Below are positions 9,438 through 17,342 of a DNA stretch of 60,482 bases, in pieces (position 1 is the stretch's first letter; each line of letters opens with the position of its first letter). Source of the DNA: Desulfovibrionales bacterium (GTDB taxonomy: Bacteria > Desulfobacterota > Desulfovibrionia > Desulfovibrionales > Desulfovibrionaceae). A program made the position numbers and the translations under genes. The stretch lies in the NCBI GenBank assembly GCA_030156255.1, contig JASGMV010000018.1:1-60482 (forward strand). Direction: 5' to 3'. The notes beneath the pieces were generated by a model. It ran no database searches. It was not told where the DNA came from and saw only the letters and a program-made list of their open reading frames with translations.

Positions 9438-9730
9438 AAAAGCGTCTTTTTATGTGTGCTGTTATCGCACTTGGACTTCTTACCGGATGCGAAGAAAAGG
9501 CTCCCAAAGAGGTCGACACCAAGGTTGAGCAAGAGGCCGAAATGGGTATCAAGCAAGTCGCTATCGAAGATGTAGAAGTCGTGGTGATCGATGGCTGTGA
9601 ATACATCATCTACAAGGAAACCAGCGGAAGTAATCAGGGGTACGGATTTATGGCCCATAAGGGCAACTGCAAGAATCCAATCCATAAGTACAATAAGATA
9701 GATTCAACGAATGGTAAAGAGCAGGAATAG
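9434..9730 (+). CDS. Small predicted lipoprotein
   Basis: The 98-residue product starts MKKRLFMCAV and has a typical lipoprotein signal with lipobox LLTGC (lipidated Cys at residue 19). The mature part is acidic and has two further cysteines (in DGCEYI and KGNCKN) that could form a disulfide. The DGCEYIIYK pattern resembles small envelope lipoproteins often encoded in phages and islands, but no function can be assigned. It overlaps the truncated SIR2 frame by 4 nt and precedes the potassium channel gene by 3 nt, so it may be translated with it. The ribosome-binding site is poor (AAAGG about 11 nt upstream). Confidence 0.65.
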   Translation: MKKRLFMCAVIALGLLTGCEEKAPKEVDTKVEQEAEMGIKQVAIEDVEVVVIDGCEYIIYKETSGSNQGYGFMAHKGNCKNPIHKYNKIDSTNGKEQE

Positions 9731-9733
9731 TAA

Positions 9734-11737
9734 ATGAGGTCTCGTGCGAATATATCACGGATTGGGGTTGAAGGAGCCTTGATGGTTCTTTCACCACTTC
9801 CGTTTCTGTTTCCAATAGCCGGAGCAGGATTGTTAGATAATAAGTGGCAATTGGCGGCAGCATCGATCGCTGCTATTGCCTGTCTGGTGTGTGCTTTCAC
9901 ACTGTTTAGAAAACCTGTAGTAGGAAAGTCTTTTGGGGTCATTGCCTCAGCCGGATGTTACGCTTCTGCCTGGCCCTATATTCTCAATGATCCGTTCATT
10001 GCTTTGACAGCAACGGTATTACTAATAAGCGCCGTATTCGCTCTGGCCGATTTTCATATCCATTTCAGGCGTGACCGAAAAAATGATCATGTCAGTCGAT
10101 GCGGGCAGAGGGCGTGGTGGGGCAATGTAATGATGCCACTGGTTATCGTGGTTCACCTGCTCACAAAAACTCAGAAAACGGTCTTCTCACCTTATGCCTT
10201 GGCTGTTTCCATTCTCATAGCATTCATCCTGTATGTGCATTGGGCGTTTGAACGGAGATCAAAGATTCGCATCCTTCTTGGCGTCACAGGATTCACACTG
10301 ATCGTTGTCTCGTATCTTGTCAACGGATTCACAGGAATCCCGAGTCTTGCTCTTCTTCTCAGTTTAGCGGTGTTTCTATCGTTTCCCCGGCAGAAAGAGC
10401 CTTTTGAAAAAAAGGAACATTGGTGGGAAATTTTGCTCAGTCATCCTGCGCGTATTCTGCTGACAACCTTCTCCGGACTATGTGTTGTAGGAACATTTTT
10501 ATTGTCGCTTCCGGCATCCACTCACGACGGTTCAATAAAATTGGTCGATGCCAGCTTTACGTCCGTAAGTGCGGTATGCGTAACCGGTTTGATTGTTCTC
10601 GATACTCCTAACGACTTCACGATGTTTGGACAGTTCTGTATTCTTCTTCTGATCCAGCTCGGCGGACTTGGAATTATGAGTATTACAACCGTTGCCCTGC
10701 ATGCCATGGGACGCCGATTGAGTCTGAAACAGGAACGATTGCTTACCTCAATGACGGATACCGACCATAAAGATCTGGTGCATTCCCTCAAAACGATTCT
10801 GAGGTTCACATTTATTGCCGAAGGAATCGGAGCGGTTATTCTGTTTTTTCTTTTCCACGCCGAAGGGGACTCGATAGGCATGGCGGCTTGGCGAGGCGTT
10901 TTTACGGCAATATCAGCTTTCTGTAATGCGGGATTCGCTTTGCAAAGTGACAGTTTGATTCCGTATCAAACCAATGCCTTGGTTCTTCATACCGTCGCTA
11001 CATTGATCATTTTCGGCGGAATGGCTCCGGCAACCAGCCTACTGGTTCCTAAATGGATGTCCGGGAAACCAACTCCGATACCCGCAAAAATAGCTCTTGT
11101 TACCACTGTAATACTGTTGGTCTCAGGCACCTTCTTTATGGTGGCCTTTGAATGGGATGGCGTCTTGTCAGGTTTGTCTGTGGGAGACAAAATTCATAAT
11201 GCATGGTTCCAATCCGTCACCCTTAGAACAGCTGGCTTCAATTCTGTTGATATCGCGGCTATTGTCAGCCCGACCTTCCTCATTATGGTTGCTTTCATGT
11301 TCATTGGAGGAAGTCCCGGTGGTACTGCCGGTGGTGTGAAGACGACAACTATTGGGATTCTTGCCATGACCTTCTGGGCAAATATCACCAACAGCAATGA
11401 TGTTGTAACGCAAAACAGACGGATTCACTCTTCTACGGTTTACAGAGCAATAACCATAGTTGTGTCCGGCATGATCGTCTGGTTCATGGTGGTATTGATG
11501 CTGCAGGTAACTCAGCAGATTTCAGCAAGGAACCTTATTTTTGAGGCGACTTCAGCCATAGGCACTGTTGGGCTCTCAACCGGGGCGACGTCTCTGCTCG
11601 ATGAAATTGGAAAAATTATAATCATAATTGCGATGTTTGCCGGAAGGATCGGTCCGATGACTTTATTCATGTTCCTGAGCGAGGAACAGTCAGTCTCTGC
11701 ATCCCGGTGTCCTGAAGAAAAAATATCGCTAACGTAA
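9734..11737 (+). CDS. TrkH/KtrB family potassium channel-like subunit with long N-terminal extension
   Basis: This is an inner-membrane protein of 667 residues. The C-terminal 440 or so residues show four pore loops of the TrkH/KtrB superfamily, with filter glycines in CVTGL (about residue 281), CNAGF (about 397), RTAGF (about 499) and GTVGLSTG (about 612). About 200 N-terminal residues with several extra hydrophobic segments precede this core, longer than in standard KtrB (about 450 residues) or TrkH (about 480). The RCK subunit gene follows directly, so the pair should form a K+ (or Na+/K+) uptake system gated by nucleotide binding. Base composition is AT-richer than the core genome. Whether it follows TrkH or KtrB is not decided here. 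Confidence 0.85.
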   Translation: MRSRANISRIGVEGALMVLSPLPFLFPIAGAGLLDNKWQLAAASIAAIACLVCAFTLFRKPVVGKSFGVIASAGCYASAWPYILNDPFIALTATVLLISAVFALADFHIHFRRDRKNDHVSRCGQRAWWGNVMMPLVIVVHLLTKTQKTVFSPYALAVSILIAFILYVHWAFERRSKIRILLGVTGFTLIVVSYLVNGFTGIPSLALLLSLAVFLSFPRQKEPFEKKEHWWEILLSHPARILLTTFSGLCVVGTFLLSLPASTHDGSIKLVDASFTSVSAVCVTGLIVLDTPNDFTMFGQFCILLLIQLGGLGIMSITTVALHAMGRRLSLKQERLLTSMTDTDHKDLVHSLKTILRFTFIAEGIGAVILFFLFHAEGDSIGMAAWRGVFTAISAFCNAGFALQSDSLIPYQTNALVLHTVATLIIFGGMAPATSLLVPKWMSGKPTPIPAKIALVTTVILLVSGTFFMVAFEWDGVLSGLSVGDKIHNAWFQSVTLRTAGFNSVDIAAIVSPTFLIMVAFMFIGGSPGGTAGGVKTTTIGILAMTFWANITNSNDVVTQNRRIHSSTVYRAITIVVSGMIVWFMVVLMLQVTQQISARNLIFEATSAIGTVGLSTGATSLLDEIGKIIIIIAMFAGRIGPMTLFMFLSEEQSVSASRCPEEKISLT

Positions 11738-11753
11738 TATAGGAGTTATGAAA

Positions 11754-12413
11754 ATGTCTCAACAAATAATGATCGTAGGGCTTGGGCAATTCGGAATGTC
11801 CCTCTCCCGAACCCTGTCTGAAAAGGGCGCAGAAGTTCTCGCTGTGGATATCCAAAAAAATCTGGTCGAAGAAGCTGCAACTTTTGTAACGGAAGCTGTG
11901 GTGATTGACGCAACGGACGAAGCAGAATTGGCAAGGCTTGAGCCGGGAAAAAGGGATGTGACTGTATGTGCCATTGGTGATGATTCAAAGGAGGCATCAA
12001 TCATCTGTACAGCGTTATTAAGACAGATGGGGGCTCCTGTTGTTATTGCTCGGGCTAATGACAAAATGCATCAACGTATCCTTCAGCTTGTTGGGGCTCA
12101 TCAGATTATCAATCCTGAACAGGAATTTGGTAAGCGTTTTGCAAATCGCCTGCTGTATCGGAATGTCATTGCGGACACCAATCTTGGTGAAGATTTGCAT
12201 CTAACAGAGATCTGCACACAGCCATCCATGGTTGGCAAGACACTTATCGAACTATCACTGCCCAAGAAATTTGGCGTTATGGTCGTCGGAATCCGGAGAA
12301 ATGCCAAGGGCAAGGTTATTCAACCTTCTCCAAGTGAACCATTAAAGGCTGATGACAATCTCATCATTGTTTCTAATGAGGCTGCAATTCCCAAGCTGAT
12401 CAAGGGGGTTTGA
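11754..12413 (+). CDS. KtrA/TrkA-type RCK regulatory subunit
   Basis: The 219-residue cytoplasmic protein has an N-terminal Rossmann fold with the dinucleotide motif G9-L-G11-Q-F-G14 and an acidic strand end (LAVDI). A C-terminal RCK_C half runs from about residue 140. One RCK unit of this size is typical of KtrA; TrkA is usually a tandem duplicate of about 450 residues. It binds NAD(H)/ATP and gates the adjacent membrane channel. The ATG at 11754 is preferred to the one at 11748 because AGGAG (11741-11745) is then 8 nt away instead of 2. The gene lies 16 nt after the channel gene and just before a membrane HAMP protein. Confidence 0.87.
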   Translation: MSQQIMIVGLGQFGMSLSRTLSEKGAEVLAVDIQKNLVEEAATFVTEAVVIDATDEAELARLEPGKRDVTVCAIGDDSKEASIICTALLRQMGAPVVIARANDKMHQRILQLVGAHQIINPEQEFGKRFANRLLYRNVIADTNLGEDLHLTEICTQPSMVGKTLIELSLPKKFGVMVVGIRRNAKGKVIQPSPSEPLKADDNLIIVSNEAAIPKLIKGV

Positions 12414-12415
12414 TT

Positions 12416-13102
12416 ATGAAACTTGCACAAAGCGTCAGATTGGGAGCGTGGTTTCTTATTGTGCTGAATCTTGTGATGGCTTTCGGATCTATCTGGGTGT
12501 TCATGCGCATGGCTCCGGCAATCGAAATAATCATTGAGCAGAATGAACGATCCCTTCATGCCTGTGAAGAGATGCTCTCCAATCTGGCATTGATTGATCA
12601 ATCTGCAGAGGACGTTGATCAGCTTGAAGCTGAATTCTTAAAAGCTCTTCAGCGGGCGAAGAATAATATCACCGAAAAAGAGGAGCCCATTGCGATTGAG
12701 GCCATCAGTCAGAATTACATTCAGGCTTTTGCAGGAAACTTGGAGAGCAAAAAGAGGACAGTGACCGCCATTCAGCAGTTAAGTCAAATAAACCGGTCCG
12801 CCATGGTGGCGGCTGATCGTAAAGCAAGGCAGTTTGGGAATGCCGGTGCTTGGGGGATCGTTTTTATGGCGTCAGCCGTGTTTATGGTTGGAATGCTTTT
12901 CATCAGAGGTTTGCGAAGAAGTTTGGTTAAACCTCTGGAAGAAATTCATTCTGTCATTCAAGCGGTAAAAACGGGTGACAAAATGAGACGGTGCACCGGA
13001 CCGGATGCTCCTCAGGATATCCGGACCATTTTCGGAGGGTTTAACGATATTTTAGATCAAAACACTTCAAATACTTTGACCCATGAAAAGTGGGAGGATT
13101 GA
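12416..13102 (+). CDS. Two-TM HAMP-domain membrane protein without output domain
   Basis: The 228-residue protein has a transmembrane helix at about 12-32, a helical periplasmic section (about 33-140), a second helix at about 142-162, and a C-terminal HAMP-like stretch (LVKPLEEIHSVI and following). This is the sensory half of a chemoreceptor or histidine kinase, but no kinase, cyclase or methyl-accepting part follows. The ATG at 12416 is chosen because GGGGG lies 7 nt upstream; the TTG at 12410 overlaps the previous gene. It sits 2 nt after the RCK gene, so it is probably cotranscribed and may sense osmotic or ionic state for the potassium system. That role is inference. Confidence 0.65.
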   Translation: MKLAQSVRLGAWFLIVLNLVMAFGSIWVFMRMAPAIEIIIEQNERSLHACEEMLSNLALIDQSAEDVDQLEAEFLKALQRAKNNITEKEEPIAIEAISQNYIQAFAGNLESKKRTVTAIQQLSQINRSAMVAADRKARQFGNAGAWGIVFMASAVFMVGMLFIRGLRRSLVKPLEEIHSVIQAVKTGDKMRRCTGPDAPQDIRTIFGGFNDILDQNTSNTLTHEKWED

Positions 13103-13126
13103 TTTGAAAATGGATAAGGGATTTAG

Positions 13127-14110
13127 ATGATGGGGATGGCAGTTTTGGCTTTGATTATCGGTCTTGCGCTTCTGGTTTGGAGTGCGGACCGTTTCGTGGA
13201 AGGCTCGGCTTCTACGGCAAGATATTTCGGCATGCCGCCACTTTTAATCGGCATGGTAATCGTTGGGTTCGGGACGTCCGCTCCCGAAATGGTGGTTTCG
13301 GCCTTGGCTGCTTTTGAAGGCAGCCCGGGTATCGCTCTTGGTAACGCATACGGCTCAAATATCGCCAACATCGCACTTATACTGGGGGTGACGGCCTTAA
13401 TAAGCCCGGTCATGGTGCATTCGACGGTGTTGCGCAAAGAACTACCCATATTGACTCTGCTGACCGTCCTCAGTGTCGCTCTGATAGCAGACCTTGATTT
13501 GTCACGGGTCGATGCGCTTATTCTGCTTCTGGTATTTGGCGGCCTGATGGCATGGACCATATATCAGGGGCTGAAACAAAAGGACGACTCACTGGCAAAT
13601 GAGATTGAAACGGAAGGCGCTGAAAAAGCAATGCCACTTAAACGTGCTGTTTTCTGGCTTGTTGCCGGGTTGCTGCTGCTCATTGCCAGCTCGCGCATCC
13701 TTGTATGGGGTGCAGTTGAAATAGCCCAGATTTTTGGAGTTAGCGACATGATCATCGGCTTGACGATTGTTGCGGTCGGCACCTCCTTGCCGGAGTTGGC
13801 TTCATCGGTTATTGCCGCCCGCAAAGGTGAGCATGATATCGCTCTTGGAAATGTGCTCGGTTCAAACCTGTTCAACACGCTGGCCGTTGTCGGGATTGCC
13901 GGATCGATTCATCCTTTCGCTGTGGAGCCTGAAACGCTCTCCCGGGACATGGTTGTTATGGGAGCTTTGACCATTTCACTCTTCCTGATTGGATATGGAT
14001 TCAGAGGACGTCAGGGGCGTATCAATCGATTTGAAGGAGTAGCGCTTCTGATGGTTTATGCAGGCTATACCGCATGGCTGATCAGCACGGTAATGGCGGT
14101 TAAGACATGA
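13127..14110 (+). CDS. Calcium/sodium antiporter, CaCA family (YrbG-like)
   Basis: The 327-residue inner-membrane protein has two inverted homologous halves. Each carries the ion-binding alpha repeat: GFGTSAPEMVVS in the first half and AVGTSLPELASS in the second, each followed by a GN..GSN motif (GNAYGSNIAN and GNVLGSNLFN). These are the defining motifs of the K+-dependent Na+/Ca2+ exchanger-related family. It exchanges Ca2+ for Na+ or H+ across the inner membrane. AAGGG 6-9 nt upstream supports the start at 13127 or at the next ATG at 13130. It is the last gene of a cation-transport run with the potassium uptake pair. No terminator is obvious immediately after it; the strong one is at 14335. 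Confidence 0.9.
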   Translation: MMGMAVLALIIGLALLVWSADRFVEGSASTARYFGMPPLLIGMVIVGFGTSAPEMVVSALAAFEGSPGIALGNAYGSNIANIALILGVTALISPVMVHSTVLRKELPILTLLTVLSVALIADLDLSRVDALILLLVFGGLMAWTIYQGLKQKDDSLANEIETEGAEKAMPLKRAVFWLVAGLLLLIASSRILVWGAVEIAQIFGVSDMIIGLTIVAVGTSLPELASSVIAARKGEHDIALGNVLGSNLFNTLAVVGIAGSIHPFAVEPETLSRDMVVMGALTISLFLIGYGFRGRQGRINRFEGVALLMVYAGYTAWLISTVMAVKT

Positions 14111-14624
14111 GTTGTAAAACACACCGTCGGGTATTCAATCGGGAATCGAACCCACGTCCGTTCTCTGTTTCGGGAAAATGTAGAGAATTAAATTTCTCTC
14201 GGCGTCCGGCAGTCTGAAGGGTTTTGATGTGCGGTAACGTATTGAATAAACAGGGTTTACTGATGTATTTTGGTTTGGAGAATGAATTGGGGTAAGGCTC
14301 CGTGTCCTCCACCATACATTTCCTAAAGAAAATGCCCGGTTAACAGAGATGTTATCCGGGTCTTTTTTTGTTGTGGTGAACCTTTTTGGTGAAGCATTCT
14401 GGGTTTTCAGTGTTCTCTGCGCTGGAAAAAGTGGTGTGATAGCTGGGGTTGGGTGGAGTAGTGTGCTTGAATGGTATTCAAGTTGGTAATGTGGCATATG
14501 CGGTTTCAGATAGAGGCTGGAGCCCAGAGCTTTAGTAGGCTTGTTATTGACGGGGAGGTGTGTCTACGGTCAATCGTGATTGACCCTTTTTGAGTTTCCC
14601 CTTTTTGATCAGGGAGGTTTTCCT
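14111..14624. other. Gene-free gap with tmRNA-like fragments and a terminator
   Basis: No convincing coding sequence is present. On the minus strand, 14140-14160 reads like the T-arm of a tmRNA or tRNA (GTGGGTTCGATTCCC inside it, preceded by CGGAC). The similarity stops right after CCCG, and no matching acceptor end follows. On the plus strand, CTCCACCA at 14307-14314, the usual 3' end of tmRNA, lies 20 nt before a strong terminator. No complete tRNA or tmRNA can be folded from either strand. The gap may contain remains of an integration site. Confidence 0.4.
14335..14369 (+). terminator. Rho-independent terminator
   Basis: A 10-bp stem (CCCGGTTAAC with GTTATCCGGG, one mismatch) encloses a 6-nt loop and is followed by TCTTTTTTTG. 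It could end the transport operon that stops at 14110 or a lost RNA gene whose CTCCACCA end lies just upstream. Confidence 0.85.
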
Positions 14625-15065
14625 GTGGGAGTAATCAGCGATATATCCGTCATCTGCGCATCCACTGCTGCAATCATCGGAGTCTTGGACTGGCGTCACA
14701 CTCTTTTCGCAAAGAAGAGAGCAGATCTTGCCGAAGAAGTCTTAACTTCATTTTACGAAATTGAAGAAAGCATCAAGTACGCCAGAAACAGCTTTGCCTT
14801 TGGGCATGAGGGGCTGACAAGACCCGGTAGAGAAGATGAGCCAGATGATAAAACGCGGAGTTTGAGAGATAGCTATTTTGTTCCGCTTGAGAGGTTAGAG
14901 AGAAAGCAAGACTTGGTTAGCCGAATTTATGCTTTGAAGTATAGATACCAAGTTTTGTTTGAAGCAGAAGACAAACCTTTCAGGATACTTAATAGCATCT
15001 TTGGTGACTTCAATATTGCTGTTCGAAAGCTGATACGTGCATCAAAAAAAACACGGAGAGGATGA
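14625..15065 (+). CDS. Unknown protein with N-terminal membrane helix
   Basis: I do not recognise this 146-residue protein. It starts with one hydrophobic helix (about residues 3-22, ISVICASTAAIIGVL), followed by a basic stretch and a long, charged, mostly helical cytoplasmic part. The GTG at 14625 is chosen because AGGGAGG lies 7 nt upstream; an earlier TTG at 14580 lacks such a site. The stop overlaps the following ATG (ATGA), so the two small genes are translationally coupled. The layout of a membrane helix plus a helical bundle is common in island genes of unknown function. Composition is AT-rich like the rest of the island. Confidence 0.55.
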   Translation: MGVISDISVICASTAAIIGVLDWRHTLFAKKRADLAEEVLTSFYEIEESIKYARNSFAFGHEGLTRPGREDEPDDKTRSLRDSYFVPLERLERKQDLVSRIYALKYRYQVLFEAEDKPFRILNSIFGDFNIAVRKLIRASKKTRRG

Positions 15066-15289
15066 AAGAAGAACAAGCGAAAGCTCATTTCAAAAGGTGT
15101 GAGGAGGGCGAGGATGTTATTTGGGAAGGGACTGCAGAAGCTGCAGGACGTCCAGACCCAATTCAGTCGAAAGTTGATGAAATGATTTTAACGGTTGAGG
15201 AGGTTTGTAGACCATACATGGCATCGACCTTACCCATTTGGATGAGGTGGTGGAGATGGTGCAGGGATAGAATAGGGATCAAGGGATAG
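15062..15289 (+). CDS. Unknown 75-residue protein
   Basis: This short, partly acidic protein ends in a tryptophan- and arginine-rich tail (PIWMRWWRWCRDR) that may bind a membrane surface. No family is recognised. The case for a real gene is the 4-nt ATGA overlap with the preceding gene and continuous AT-rich composition. It may work with the membrane-anchored protein encoded just upstream. Confidence 0.4.
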   Translation: MKEEQAKAHFKRCEEGEDVIWEGTAEAAGRPDPIQSKVDEMILTVEEVCRPYMASTLPIWMRWWRWCRDRIGIKG

Positions 15290-15364
15290 GGGTAAATCAT
15301 TGATGCGACCACGAATTAGTTGTACAACTTTTTTAATTGAGCTGTTTCATCTCTTGGAGGCCGT

Positions 15365-15772
15365 ATGGGTTGGGCAATTCTCGTTGCGGTTGTGATTTTT
15401 ATTGCATTTTTGTTTCAAAAGAAGAAAAAAGTTGGTGCTCAGGCTCACAATTCAAGCCTTTTTTTGAGAGACATGTGGTCCAAATGCCCAAAGTCGAGCT
15501 TTGCATTTTGCGATCTCGTTGAAGTGTTCATGTTTACGATCTCGGAAAAGTACTTTTTTCAAAACCCCGGCAAGGTCAGAACCGCTGAGTTCAAAATTAT
15601 GTTGGACGACATGGCTCATGACTATTTACCTGAATGTAGTGATAGGCTTCTTTTGTTGAAATCGAACATTTCCGAGGAGGGATTTTTTAACTCAAGTTAC
15701 CAACTCACAATGGGCGACGAGAAAGCTCAGGAAATTATTACCACTATAGACAATTTGACTCCTAATTCATGA
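15365..15772 (+). CDS. Unknown protein with N-terminal signal anchor
   Basis: The 135-residue protein begins with a hydrophobic helix (WAILVAVVIFIAFLF) followed by a lysine cluster, which places the rest in the cytoplasm. The remaining 110 residues are mixed helical with no motif I can name. GGAGG about 5 nt upstream supports the start. It lies 75 nt after the previous small gene and 9 nt before the next one, forming a run of small unknown genes. It shares a one-helix N-terminal anchor with the protein encoded at 14625, but I see no sequence similarity between them. Confidence 0.55.
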   Translation: MGWAILVAVVIFIAFLFQKKKKVGAQAHNSSLFLRDMWSKCPKSSFAFCDLVEVFMFTISEKYFFQNPGKVRTAEFKIMLDDMAHDYLPECSDRLLLLKSNISEEGFFNSSYQLTMGDEKAQEIITTIDNLTPNS

Positions 15773-15781
15773 CAGGAAGGA

Positions 15782-16033
15782 ATGACATTGCCCAAAATCC
15801 ATTGTGAGAATTGTAACCAAGGCTTTTATCCTGCGCGTCCAGCCGCTTTGAATCGTTATACAATTATTGGAGTGCTTTTAGGTGGGTTCCTCGGCAGTTC
15901 GATCGGTATTGCAGGGGCTTTTGGAGCAATCGCTGGAACAATTCCGGGCGGCATACTTGGTGCTTATGTGGCGCGGAAGATTGCTTATAGCACCCCTGAG
16001 TGCCCACATTGTGGGTTTAAGCACGTTGGTTGA
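15782..16033 (+). CDS. Zinc-ribbon / glycine-rich membrane protein
   Basis: The 83-residue product has a CxxC pair near the N-terminus (HCENCNQG) and another at the C-terminus (CPHCGFKH), which together could bind one zinc ion. Between them lies a glycine-zipper membrane segment (GVLLGGFLGSSIGIAGAFGAIAG region). AGGAAGG is 1 nt before the ATG at 15782 but 7 nt before an in-frame TTG at 15788, so initiation at the TTG is possible. No function is known to me. Confidence 0.5.
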   Translation: MTLPKIHCENCNQGFYPARPAALNRYTIIGVLLGGFLGSSIGIAGAFGAIAGTIPGGILGAYVARKIAYSTPECPHCGFKHVG

Positions 16034-16133
16034 TTCTTTATTGGAAGATCTGACAGCCAAACAAAATGGGTGACATTCTTCGGCTTGACCAGTGTGTGAA
16101 ATGTTTTTTATTCTTCCTATAAGGAGGCACGCC

Positions 16134-16355
16134 ATGCCTGATATTAACACCCTAACAAATGCTGCCTTGGAGCTTGCTCCGGTGCAACGGGCAGAACTCA
16201 TCGAATCTTTGCTCGCCAGCTTCGATTCTCAGCGCGCTGAGATTGATAAGCTATGGGCCGATGAAGCTGAACGCAGGGTTGACGCATACGACCAAGGGAA
16301 GCTGAGAGCATCCTCTGCTGACGAAGTTTTCAACCGGATTGAACAACAAAAATGA
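16134..16355 (+). CDS. Antitoxin, addiction module component family
   Basis: The 73-residue acidic, helical protein matches the pattern of the addiction-module antitoxins that partner RelE/ParE toxins (Unstab_antitox family), with APVQRAELIESLLASFD as the recognisable core. GGAGG 6 nt upstream fixes the start at 16134. Its stop overlaps the toxin ATG by 4 nt. Such antitoxins bind and neutralise the toxin and usually repress their own promoter. Confidence 0.8.
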   Translation: MPDINTLTNAALELAPVQRAELIESLLASFDSQRAEIDKLWADEAERRVDAYDQGKLRASSADEVFNRIEQQK

Positions 16356-16642
16356 GTGTTCAATTTCTTTCCTGCGCAGAGCAGGAATTTGCGGAGGCTG
16401 TTGCTTGGTATAATGAGCAAAGCCCAGGGCTAGGTTTCGACTTTGCCGCAGAGGTAAAGCGTGCGATTTCCCGTATGGAACGGCACCCTGAAGCATGGGT
16501 TTTGATTTCTCCTCGGACTCGCAGGATACGAGTCTCAAGATTCCCGTACAGTGTGATTTATCAAGTCAGAAATGATTGCTTACTGGTGGTTGCAGTCATG
16601 CACATGAGTCGCCATCCGAAACGGTGGGAAGACAGAATATAG
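16352..16642 (+). CDS. RelE/ParE superfamily toxin
   Basis: The 96-residue basic protein has the ParE/RelE layout: a helical hairpin (AEQEFAEAVAWYNEQSPGLG), then a beta sheet with RIRVSRFPYSVIYQV and the final strand VVAVMHMSRHPKRW. It is translationally coupled to the antitoxin by an ATGA overlap. Target (ribosome-bound mRNA or gyrase) cannot be decided from sequence. The pair is the last recognisable gene unit before the composition changes to GC-rich core. Confidence 0.85.
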   Translation: MSVQFLSCAEQEFAEAVAWYNEQSPGLGFDFAAEVKRAISRMERHPEAWVLISPRTRRIRVSRFPYSVIYQVRNDCLLVVAVMHMSRHPKRWEDRI

Positions 16643-16879
16643 CTCAAAGCAATATCAAATTTTGGTCAACCATCCGGTCAACCAAACCCTTTAACATCAC
16701 CCTCAAATCACCGATTTTCTGTTGACTTCAAAACAAAAAGTCAAAGTATTTCAATCGTTACAAGTCCGTCTTCCTGCACAGCGTTCAAGCGTTCGTTGCG
16801 GAGGCGGTGTTTTCCAGTGATGAAGATTGTCCGAGAGTTTTCCGGAAGCCGGGAAACCGCGCTGCAACGGGGAGAGGGG

Positions 16880-17341
16880 TTACAGCGTGCGTTTGTCGAT
16901 GCGCAGGAAGAGGCTTGGGAGCACCAGCCCGAAGGCGATGGCCAGCAGGATGTAGAAGGTGGTCAGACCGTTGCGCCAGGCCGTGAAGAAGGTCTCCGGA
17001 TCGGAGTTGCCCGCGTATTTCATGAAACCGGTCATGGCCTTGAACGCGAAGCCGCCGGGCACCATGTTGATGACGCCTGGGATGGAGAAGATGTGGGTCG
17101 GCAAGGTGAGCCTGCGGTGCGGCCAGAAGGTGAACGCGCTGACCGTCGTGGCCGCCAGCAGGGTTGCGAGCTCGATGGATATGCCCGCTTTCATGAGCAG
17201 AGCGCGCAACCCCAGGCCCAATGCGCCGGCCGCCGCGGTCCAGCGCAGCGTGGGGGGCGGCGCATTGAACAGGATGGCGAATCCGACGGACGCCACCGCT
17301 CCGAACACGGCCTTGACCACGACGTCGATCACCGCGTCCAT
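16880..17341 (-). CDS. ThrE-type exporter small subunit (YjjB-like, DUF3815)
   Basis: The 153-residue membrane protein has about five hydrophobic segments and the family pattern HIFSIPGVINMVPGG. It corresponds to the C-terminal part of threonine/serine exporters of the ThrE family, split off as YjjB in many bacteria. It starts 1 nt after the stop of the YjjP-like gene, so the two are surely cotranscribed and form one exporter. In E. coli the YjjPB pair exports succinate; the substrate here is unknown. It is the first clearly GC-rich core gene after the island. Confidence 0.85.
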   Translation of the reverse strand: MDAVIDVVVKAVFGAVASVGFAILFNAPPPTLRWTAAAGALGLGLRALLMKAGISIELATLLAATTVSAFTFWPHRRLTLPTHIFSIPGVINMVPGGFAFKAMTGFMKYAGNSDPETFFTAWRNGLTTFYILLAIAFGLVLPSLFLRIDKRTL

Positions 17342-17342
17342 G

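Noticed and set aside
14135-14497. 120-codon open frame on the minus strand of the gap
   Set aside because: It has no ribosome-binding site, no recognisable protein, and its C-terminal GSIPD is the translation of a tRNA-like T-arm.
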